Shown: piece by piece, positions 58,372-64,000 of the stretch
How positions within the stretch are numbered: the first letter of the stretch is position 1
How the letters are laid out: every line of letters begins with the position of its first letter
Origin: Hymenobacter psychrotolerans DSM 18569
Lineage (GTDB): Bacteria > Bacteroidota > Bacteroidia > Cytophagales > Hymenobacteraceae
DNA: 64,000 nucleotides
Assembly (NCBI RefSeq): GCF_900142395.1
Contig: NZ_FRAS01000013.1
Location: 62,001-126,000 of the forward strand
Reading direction: 5' to 3'
The notes under the pieces: model-generated
Seen by the model: the letters and a program-made list of their open reading frames with translations, nothing else
Database searches by the model: none
What the model was told of the DNA's origin: nothing
Position numbers and translations under genes: made by a program

Positions 58372-58745
58372 TTCACCACCAGATTGCCCCGCAGCATGCC
58401 CATGCCGCAGGTAAACGTGAAGGTGCCCGCCTGCTGGGGCAGCAGTTCCACCAGAGTGGTTTTGAACGCCGGCAAGTCGCGGCGCACGTTGAAATCGGGC
58501 ATTAGCAGCTCCTCCGAGCAGCTGTTTTCCTCGTCGCGGTAAAAGCTCAGCTGCACGGGCTTGCCGCGCTCCACCTCAACGACGTCGGGCGAATAGCCAC
58601 CCTTCACCGTGATGGCCACTTCCTGCACGCCGCCCGACGTGGACACGGCGCTGGCCGTCTGACGGGCTGAGAAGAAGAAATACCAGATGACAAAAGCGGC
58701 CAGGCCGACACCGGCAATGGTCACAATAAAAGCCGTCGTATCCAT
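58368..58745 (-). CDS. Membrane-anchored cupredoxin-domain protein
   Basis: 125 aa. N-terminal membrane helix (FIVTIAGVGLAAFVIWYFFF); then a cupredoxin fold, VAITVKGGYSPDVVEVERGKPVQLSFYRDEE, SCSEELLMPDF and FTFTCGMGML. The Cys/Met of TCGMGM and the Cys of SCSEE are the likely metal ligands. Could receive copper from, or deliver it to, the CopA pump. 12 bp after copA. Confidence 0.83.
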   Translation of the reverse strand: MDTTAFIVTIAGVGLAAFVIWYFFFSARQTASAVSTSGGVQEVAITVKGGYSPDVVEVERGKPVQLSFYRDEENSCSEELLMPDFNVRRDLPAFKTTLVELLPQQAGTFTFTCGMGMLRGNLVVK

Positions 58746-58757
58746 AAGGAGCAGGAA

Positions 58758-61022
58758 TTAATGAGCAGCAAACGCCCGCAGGCGCAGCGAGTTGGTCAGT
58801 ACCGACACCGAGCTCAGGGCCATAGCGCCGGCGGCCAGCATGGGCGAGAGCAGGATGCCGAAGAAAGGGTAGAGCAGCCCGGCCGCGATGGGAATACCCA
58901 GCGTGTTGTAGATGAAAGCGAAAAACAGGTTCTGCTTGATGGTGCGGATGGTCTGGCGGCTCAGCTCTATGGCCGTGACCACTCCGCGCAGGTCAGAGCG
59001 CATGAGCGTGATGCCGGCGGCTTCCATGGCCACGTCGGTGCCCGAGCCGATGGCCAGGCCGATGTCAGCCTGGGCCAGCGCCGGCGCGTCGTTGATGCCG
59101 TCGCCCACCATGGCCACGGTGCGGCCCTCACCCTGCAGTTCTTTCACCTTGCCGGCCTTGTCCTGGGGCAGCACCTCGGCGAAGTAGCGCGCAATGCCCA
59201 CCTGGCCGGCTACCTGCGCGGCCGTCTGGGGGTTGTCGCCGGTCATCATTACCACCTCGATGCCCAAGGCCTGCAGCTGCTTGATGGCGGCGGCTGAGGA
59301 GTCGCGCACGGTGTCAGCCACGCCGACGAGGCCCACGGCCTGCCCGGCCACGGCCACGTAGAGCACCGTTTTGGCCTGGGCCAGCAGCTGCTCGGCCTGG
59401 GCGGAGAGAGCAGAGGAGAGGGCAACGCCTTCGTCGTTGAGCAGGCGGCGGTTGCCGATGAGTACGGCCTGGCCCTCAACAGTAGCAGCGGCACCTTTGC
59501 CCTCCACGGCCCGGAAATCCGTCGCCGCCCCGGTGCCCGCGCCCTGCGCGTCGGCGTAGCGTACCACGGCTTCTGCCAGCGGGTGCTCACTCTGCCGCTC
59601 CACAGCGGCCACCAGCTGCAGCAGGCGCGCCGTATCTTGGCCCGGGGCCACGAAGTCGGTCACGGCCGGCTCCCCGCGGGTGATGGTGCCGGTTTTGTCG
59701 AGCAGCACGGTGTTTACCTGGTAGGCTTTTTCCAGCGCTTCGGCGTTGCGAATCAGCACGCCGTGTTCGGCCCCCTTTCCGGTGCTCACCATGATGGCCG
59801 TGGGCGTGGCCAGCCCCAGCGCACAGGGACAGGCAATGATGAGCACGGCCACGAAGTTGACCAGGGCCAGCGGCAGGCGGTGCTCCACTGGCGCCAGGTC
59901 AAACCACAGCACGAAGGTCAGAATAGCAATGACCACCACCGTGGGCACGAAGATGGCGCTGACTTTATCGGCCAGTCGCTGGATGGGGGCGCGGCTGCCC
60001 TGGGCATCCTCCACCAGTTTTACAATCTGCGAGAGCATGGTATCGGCACCCACCTTGGTTACCCGAAAGCGGAACGCGCCGGTCTTGTTCAGGGTGGCCC
60101 CGAACACGGCGTCGCCCGGCTGCTTTTGCACGGGCAGGCTCTCGCCCGTGAGCATGGCCTCGTCGAGGGCCGAACTGCCTTCCGTAATCAGGCCGTCGGT
60201 GGCCACCTTCTCGCCGGGGCGCACCAGCACGATGTCGCCCAGCTGCACCTGCTCGACGGGCACATCCACCTCCGCGCCGTCGGGGCGCACTACGCGGGCG
60301 GTTTTGGCCTGCAAACCCATCAGGCTGCGGATGGCGGCCGAAGTCTGGGTTTTGGCGCGCATCTCCAGCACCTTGCCCAGCAGAATCAGGGCAATGATGG
60401 TGGCCGTGGTATCGTAATACACCTCGGGCATCAGGCCCCGGCTGGTGAAAAAGCCAGGCACTACAGTGGCCGCCAAGCTATATAGGAAAGCTGCCCCGGT
60501 GCCCACGGCAATGAGCGTGTCCATGTTAGCGGCCCGGTGCTTGAAGCCGTTCCAGGCCGACTCGTAAAACTCGCGCCCGCTGTAGAGCAGCACCGGCAGC
60601 GTGAGCAGCAGCAGCGCGTAGTTGAGCCACTGCATGTTCACGCGCTCCATCATGGCCGGCCAGAGCATGAGCATGCTCAGCGGCATGATGATGACGGCCA
60701 GCCCCACGGCTACCCAGAAGCGGCGCTTGAGCTTCTGGTAGGCTAGGGCTTTCTGCCGGTCGATTTCGGCGCTGCGCTCGGCGGCGCTGGTATCCGGCGC
60801 CCGCTCCGCCACACCGTAGCCGGCGTTGAGGACGGCTTCTTTCAGGCTGGCCGGCGAGGCCTGCGTAGGTACGTAGTCGACGGTCGCCTTTTCGGTCGCA
60901 AAATTGACCATGGCCCGCTGCACGCCCGGCGTGCGGCTGAGCGACTTCTCGACAAACGCCGCGCACGAGGCGCAGGTCATGCCTTCGATGTCCAGGGTTT
61001 CGGTCTTGGTAGTCGGTTCCAT
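58758..61022 (-). CDS. copA: Copper-exporting P-type ATPase
   Basis: 754 aa from [17 protein letters not shown] (ATG 61022; an upstream in-frame ATG at 61076 lies inside the operator palindrome). One HMA domain with MTCASC (C17, C20); transmembrane CPC in [14 protein letters not shown]; phosphorylation motif [19 protein letters not shown] (the HP motif); [10 protein letters not shown]. These identify a P1B-1 type Cu(I) exporter. Start of the three-gene copper operon. Confidence 0.93.
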   Translation of the reverse strand: MEPTTKTETLDIEGMTCASCAAFVEKSLSRTPGVQRAMVNFATEKATVDYVPTQASPASLKEAVLNAGYGVAERAPDTSAAERSAEIDRQKALAYQKLKRRFWVAVGLAVIIMPLSMLMLWPAMMERVNMQWLNYALLLLTLPVLLYSGREFYESAWNGFKHRAANMDTLIAVGTGAAFLYSLAATVVPGFFTSRGLMPEVYYDTTATIIALILLGKVLEMRAKTQTSAAIRSLMGLQAKTARVVRPDGAEVDVPVEQVQLGDIVLVRPGEKVATDGLITEGSSALDEAMLTGESLPVQKQPGDAVFGATLNKTGAFRFRVTKVGADTMLSQIVKLVEDAQGSRAPIQRLADKVSAIFVPTVVVIAILTFVLWFDLAPVEHRLPLALVNFVAVLIIACPCALGLATPTAIMVSTGKGAEHGVLIRNAEALEKAYQVNTVLLDKTGTITRGEPAVTDFVAPGQDTARLLQLVAAVERQSEHPLAEAVVRYADAQGAGTGAATDFRAVEGKGAAATVEGQAVLIGNRRLLNDEGVALSSALSAQAEQLLAQAKTVLYVAVAGQAVGLVGVADTVRDSSAAAIKQLQALGIEVVMMTGDNPQTAAQVAGQVGIARYFAEVLPQDKAGKVKELQGEGRTVAMVGDGINDAPALAQADIGLAIGSGTDVAMEAAGITLMRSDLRGVVTAIELSRQTIRTIKQNLFFAFIYNTLGIPIAAGLLYPFFGILLSPMLAAGAMALSSVSVLTNSLRLRAFAAH

Positions 61023-61040
61023 AACTAGTAGGTTACTACA

Positions 61041-61079
61041 TGATTGCCTTACCGGGTAGCTTACCGGGCAAGGCAATCA
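61041..61079 (-). promoter_or_regulatory. Operator-like palindrome of the copper operon
   Basis: TGATTGCCTT (61041-61050) and AAGGCAATCA (61070-61079) are perfect 10-bp arms; the spacer contains TACCGGG twice (61050-61056 and 61062-61068). It lies 19 bp before the copA start and is a good candidate for binding the HMA-AraC regulator. Confidence 0.65.
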
Positions 61080-61156
61080 ATCACCCTACAAAGGAACGGT
61101 CACCCGTCAAGGAAGTTAGTACGCAATCCAGCCCCTGAATTGCATAATTTGGCTTA

Positions 61157-62068
61157 CTAAGCAGAAGACGTTGCTGCCGCGGCCGCTTGCTTGGCTTGCC
61201 AATCAGTTAGCCGCTGTAAGCCTCGGCCCAGATTGACTTTCACCGTGGTAGACACGGGAATGTTCAGGTTGAAGCTTTGGCGCATGAATTCCAGCAGCAC
61301 GGTGGTGCGCGTTACTAGCAAGTATTTATGGCGGCGCAAGGTCAATTCCTCTGTCACGATCCCCACAAGCTTGCGCTCGTGTGCTGGGTCACCGAGCAGA
61401 AAGTTACCCGTGTCCCAGAGCCCACTGCCGCTGATGCCCTCCATTTTAGGGCGCCGATGGGGTTGGGGATTGGCGGCCGAAAGCACATCACCAGTAAAGT
61501 CAAGCACCAAGTGTGTGCCTGGGTGGAGCCGGAGCCCGGCGTAGTCAAACTCCTTCGTCTGCTGCACCTGCAGTGGGTAAGGCGCCGTTTTCACGTGCCC
61601 GTTAAACGAGCGGGTTTTTGCCGCCGGGAAGCCCACGGACAGGTACACGTCCGTCAGATGCCGAGGGCTGGTCGACAGCTCATTCAAAGTCAGGAACTGA
61701 TAAGCCTCCTGCAACCGGGCGATTTGGCCTTCGTCAGTCAACTCCAGTACTGCCAAATCAATCTTGTCGTCTTGGCGCCGACCCGGAGGCGGTGGGGACG
61801 TGGTCAGCAACGTACCAGCCAGTGTCACTTCGTTCGGTGGTAAGATGACGAAGGTTGTGTAGGCCTGACCCGCTAGCACGTGCGCCGCCGTAACAACAAT
61901 GAAACGGTTATCTACTGTTAGCAGGACGCCACTGCCGCACGCCGCGATACGGCCTTTGCGCGTGTAGAAGAACTGAATAGTGGAACGGAGTATCGCCGCC
62001 GTGGCGATGCTCAAGGGGTGGGCTTTTACTTCTTGTAAAAGCGATGAAGGAGTAGGTGTTGCAGCCAT
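61157..62068 (-). CDS. Orphan trypsin-like serine protease
   Basis: 303 aa, no signal peptide or membrane segment. Chymotrypsin-fold triad: H63 (VVTAAHVL), D104 (DDKIDLAVLEL), S213 (GISGSGLWD). An additional C-terminal part (about 262-300) is helical and Ala-rich. Cytoplasmic proteases of this fold occur in stress and defence systems. No partner gene; 390 bp without genes lie upstream. Confidence 0.78.
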   Translation of the reverse strand: MAATPTPSSLLQEVKAHPLSIATAAILRSTIQFFYTRKGRIAACGSGVLLTVDNRFIVVTAAHVLAGQAYTTFVILPPNEVTLAGTLLTTSPPPPGRRQDDKIDLAVLELTDEGQIARLQEAYQFLTLNELSTSPRHLTDVYLSVGFPAAKTRSFNGHVKTAPYPLQVQQTKEFDYAGLRLHPGTHLVLDFTGDVLSAANPQPHRRPKMEGISGSGLWDTGNFLLGDPAHERKLVGIVTEELTLRRHKYLLVTRTTVLLEFMRQSFNLNIPVSTTVKVNLGRGLQRLTDWQAKQAAAAATSSA

Positions 62069-62458
62069 GGGGTAAAAGTGAAAAAATGAAAGTTATTGGT
62101 CTGGGCTGCTAACCAAGTGTAGACTGCCGTTTCCAACTTGGAATACGTAGTTGGCACCTTCTTCCCACAAACCACCCTTACCTTTGTTGCGTCGGCCAGC
62201 ACTTTTCTCAGGCAGTTACGCTCGGAAAGCTTATGAAATCAGGTCAATCACTTGCATAATTTTGCGCTCTTGGCAGCTTGCCTCTGGTAGGCAAGAATAG
62301 CTTAAAACGCCTCTGCGGCAATTTGCTGCCTGTTCTGCTGTCGTCTAAGCTAGGAATGCTCCACCTGCCAGCGGAACCAAATCGCCCGTTTTGCAGTAAG
62401 GACCGGGTATTGCACTTTCCAAGCGACTTCTACTTTTGCGGTTGCTTAGTACCCTCGC
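62069..62458 (+). promoter_or_regulatory. Intergenic region with promoters
   Basis: 390 bp with no convincing gene between divergent genes. TACTTTTG at 62431-62438 fits TAnnTTTG, with TTG at 62410-62412 as -33, and lies 20 bp before the next start codon. A second TACCTTTG occurs at 62182-62189. Confidence 0.55.
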
Positions 62459-62926
62459 ATGTTCCATAGCCTGTTCCCCTTCCGCCGTTTGCTGGCGACG
62501 AGCTTTCTGCTCGTCTTCGTCAACGTGTTCGTGGGGCAGTGCTGGTGTGCTACGGTCAATCCGCCCCAGGCCGCCCGGCCGGCAGCGGCGCACCACCAGG
62601 CCGAGAAGCCCACGCACCCCGGCTGTAAAGGTCACGGCGCGGTGGCCGAGCATCACGGCAAGAAGGGCGCCCACCCGGCCAAGCCCGCCCGCAGCCACGA
62701 CTGCTGCAAAGATAAATCGGCTTCGCTGCTGTCGTCGCTGACCTCGCCGGTACAGAAGCAGCTGTTTTTACCGGCACCGGCGCTTGTACCGGTTACCCTG
62801 GAGTTTTATTTCCGGCCCGCCGCCGGCAAGTGGGACCGTAACCGCGCGGTAACGCTAGTGCCCAGGGAGCACCTGCCGCCCAAAATTCCCGACATCCGCA
62901 TTTTCATCCAGTCGCTGACTGTCTGA
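62459..62926 (+). CDS. Secreted Cys/His-rich small protein
   Basis: 155 aa. N-terminal signal segment (LLATSFLLVFVNVFVGQCWCA), then a His/Cys/Lys-rich middle (AAHHQAEKPTHPGC, HGAVAEHHGKKGAH, SHDCCKDK) and a beta-like C-terminus. Similar proteins accompany metal efflux genes in Bacteroidota. It may bind copper or silver in the periplasm; assignment from composition and context. Confidence 0.65.
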   Translation: MFHSLFPFRRLLATSFLLVFVNVFVGQCWCATVNPPQAARPAAAHHQAEKPTHPGCKGHGAVAEHHGKKGAHPAKPARSHDCCKDKSASLLSSLTSPVQKQLFLPAPALVPVTLEFYFRPAAGKWDRNRAVTLVPREHLPPKIPDIRIFIQSLTV

Positions 62927-63054
62927 TACTTCCGACGCGCTAAGGCTCGCGCCGGCATAGCTGTGCTATGTCCGGGGCGGGCCTTTTCGTTTGCTCGCCC
63001 GCGTGCCTGGTCCACGCCCCCTTCTCCCCACTTCTTGGTTTTTTCTCCCCCGCA

Positions 63055-63186
63055 ATGAAGAGTTGCTGTCAGGAGGCCGGCGCGCCGCCCCCTCGTGGGC
63101 CGGGCCGTCGCTGGCTGTCCTACCTGCTCTACGCCGTGGTAGCTGCCGCGCTGGGCTTCGTGCTCTGGCAGCAGTGGCAGGCGTAG
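63055..63186 (+). CDS. Very short membrane protein with N-terminal CC motif
   Basis: 43 aa from MKSCCQEAGAPPP; one membrane helix (LSYLLYAVVAAALGFVLW). The double Cys at the start and position between two metal-related genes suggest metal binding. The frame could begin earlier, but this ATG gives a typical small protein. Confidence 0.5.
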   Translation: MKSCCQEAGAPPPRGPGRRWLSYLLYAVVAAALGFVLWQQWQA

Positions 63187-63231
63187 CCGCCGGACGCTGA
63201 CGCCCGATTTCTTCCCATCTCATTTCAGGTT

Positions 63232-64000
63232 ATGAACCGCCTTCTCATTTCCGCGCTGGCCGCTGCCAGCCTGTTTACCGCCGTGAGCTGCTCGACCGAT
63301 TCGGCCAGCAGCAGCGCCACCAATACTGTTACCACTCCCACCGGAACCGAGGCCGGCAACGCCGCCGAGCACGCCGGCGGCCACACCTACGCCTGCCCCA
63401 TGCATCCGGAGGTGACCAGCACCAAGCCCGGCGAAAAGTGCCCCAAGTGCGGCATGGCGCTGGTGCACAACGACCAGGTGTCGAACGGCAAGAGCTACCA
63501 GATGCAGTTTGAGCCCAAGCCCATGCAGCTAATGGCGGGCCAGCCCGTGACGCTGACCTACACCCCCCAGGAAGTGAGCAACGAGAAAGCTCCGGTGCCA
63601 CTGGCCGTGGTGCACGAAAAGAAGATTCACCTCATCGTCGTCCGCAAGGACCTGTCGGCGTTCTACCACGAGCACCCCGAGTTCACGGCCGACGGCAACT
63701 ACAAGGTGCCATTCACCTTTGCCAAGGGCGGCGACTATGTGCTGTTTCAGGACTATACCCCGGCCGGCGCCGGCCACCAGCTGGGCCGCCAGGTGGTGAG
63801 CGTGCAGGGTCCAAAGTACACGCCCGTCAAATTCAGCAAGGACCAGCTGCAATGGAGCCAGGACGGCTACCAAGCCACATTGGCCTTTGATAAGGAGCTG
63901 AAGGTGGGCCAACTGCTAGGCATGAAAATCACAATCCGCAAGAATGGCCAGCCCGTGACTGACCTCGACAACTACCTCGGCGCGCTGGGCCACGTGGTGG
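63232..64000 (+). CDS. Heavy-metal-binding-domain lipoprotein (partial)
   Basis: Open to the right edge (256 codons visible). Lipoprotein signal LLISALAAASLFTAVSC. Residues about 50-75 read HTYACPMHPEVTSTKPGEKCPKCGMALV, the heavy-metal-binding domain (YHS-like, CPMHP...CPKCGM), followed by a beta-rich domain with HEKKIHLIVVRKDLSAFYHEHPE. Probably an outer-membrane-anchored or periplasmic copper/zinc-binding protein. The 3' end is outside the window. Confidence 0.82.
   Translation, partial: MNRLLISALAAASLFTAVSCSTDSASSSATNTVTTPTGTEAGNAAEHAGGHTYACPMHPEVTSTKPGEKCPKCGMALVHNDQVSNGKSYQMQFEPKPMQLMAGQPVTLTYTPQEVSNEKAPVPLAVVHEKKIHLIVVRKDLSAFYHEHPEFTADGNYKVPFTFAKGGDYVLFQDYTPAGAGHQLGRQVVSVQGPKYTPVKFSKDQLQWSQDGYQATLAFDKELKVGQLLGMKITIRKNGQPVTDLDNYLGALGHVV

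Overview
The window looks like a continuous stretch of a large, GC-rich, conjugative plasmid from a Bacteroidota host, most likely Hymenobacter or a close Cytophagales relative. This is inferred from the Bacteroidetes-type conjugation genes (DUF4133/DUF4134/TraG/TraJ/TraK/TraM/TraN), the -7 motifs of type TAnnTTTG, and a protein repertoire familiar from Hymenobacter. There are no rRNA or tRNA genes and no CRISPR array. The window is cut at both ends inside a gene.

Replication and establishment (1-5.7 kb): a minus-strand run of small plasmid proteins, an iteron-rich origin (about 1.8-2.75 kb) with 21-bp iterons in both orientations, a Rep_3-type initiator, and an ArdC-type antirestriction protein. 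Cargo 1 (5.7-14.8 kb): an MFS pump, a VIT-type Fe/Mn transporter, a small membrane protein, and a minus-strand operon of TolC, RND permease, RND adaptor and a TlpA-like thioredoxin. An 803-bp IS5-family element at 15.0-15.8 kb sits exactly on the stop codon of a small secreted-protein gene and separates it from its terminator. Defence 1 (16.5-18.7 kb): an AAA ATPase overlapping an HNH nuclease, i.e. a Septu (PtuAB) pair.

Cargo 2 (18.9-29.9 kb): a sulfur locus. It holds an ArsR-type regulator, a TauE/SafE exporter, a persulfide-dioxygenase-like MBL/rhodanese fusion, a rhodanese, two YeeE/YedE-type membrane proteins, a methyltransferase, a diheme TsdA-like cytochrome, an OprD-like porin, a periplasmic DsrE protein, an MFS transporter, a broken AraC regulator, and a SoxB-like hydrolase with no export signal. 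A 16-bp operator-like sequence is shared by the regulator, the exporter and the distant TlpA gene.

Plasmid transfer and maintenance (30.3-53.9 kb): a Toprim primase, a DUF3945-type protein, the coupling protein, relaxase and MobC on the minus strand; a nested inverted-repeat oriT candidate; a ~500-bp region full of TGCTTC/GAAGCA hexamers in front of parA and its partner; a TPR histidine kinase with a LytTR regulator; then the tra operon. The tra operon carries two VirB5-like paralogues in tandem, a small lipoprotein, and a TraN with a duplicated N-terminal domain. Two distant operons (the minus-strand DUF3945 operon and the tra operon) share an 18-bp promoter-like sequence.

Distal accessory region (54-64 kb): an AbiE toxin-antitoxin pair, an orphan 580-aa protein with a PD-(D/E)XK motif (the best candidate for an undescribed nuclease/defence gene), a copper operon (CopA ATPase, cupredoxin, and a regulator fusing an HMA metal domain to an AraC-type HTH), an orphan trypsin-like protease, and small Cys/His-rich metal-handling proteins. 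All functional statements come from reading motifs, not from database searches.
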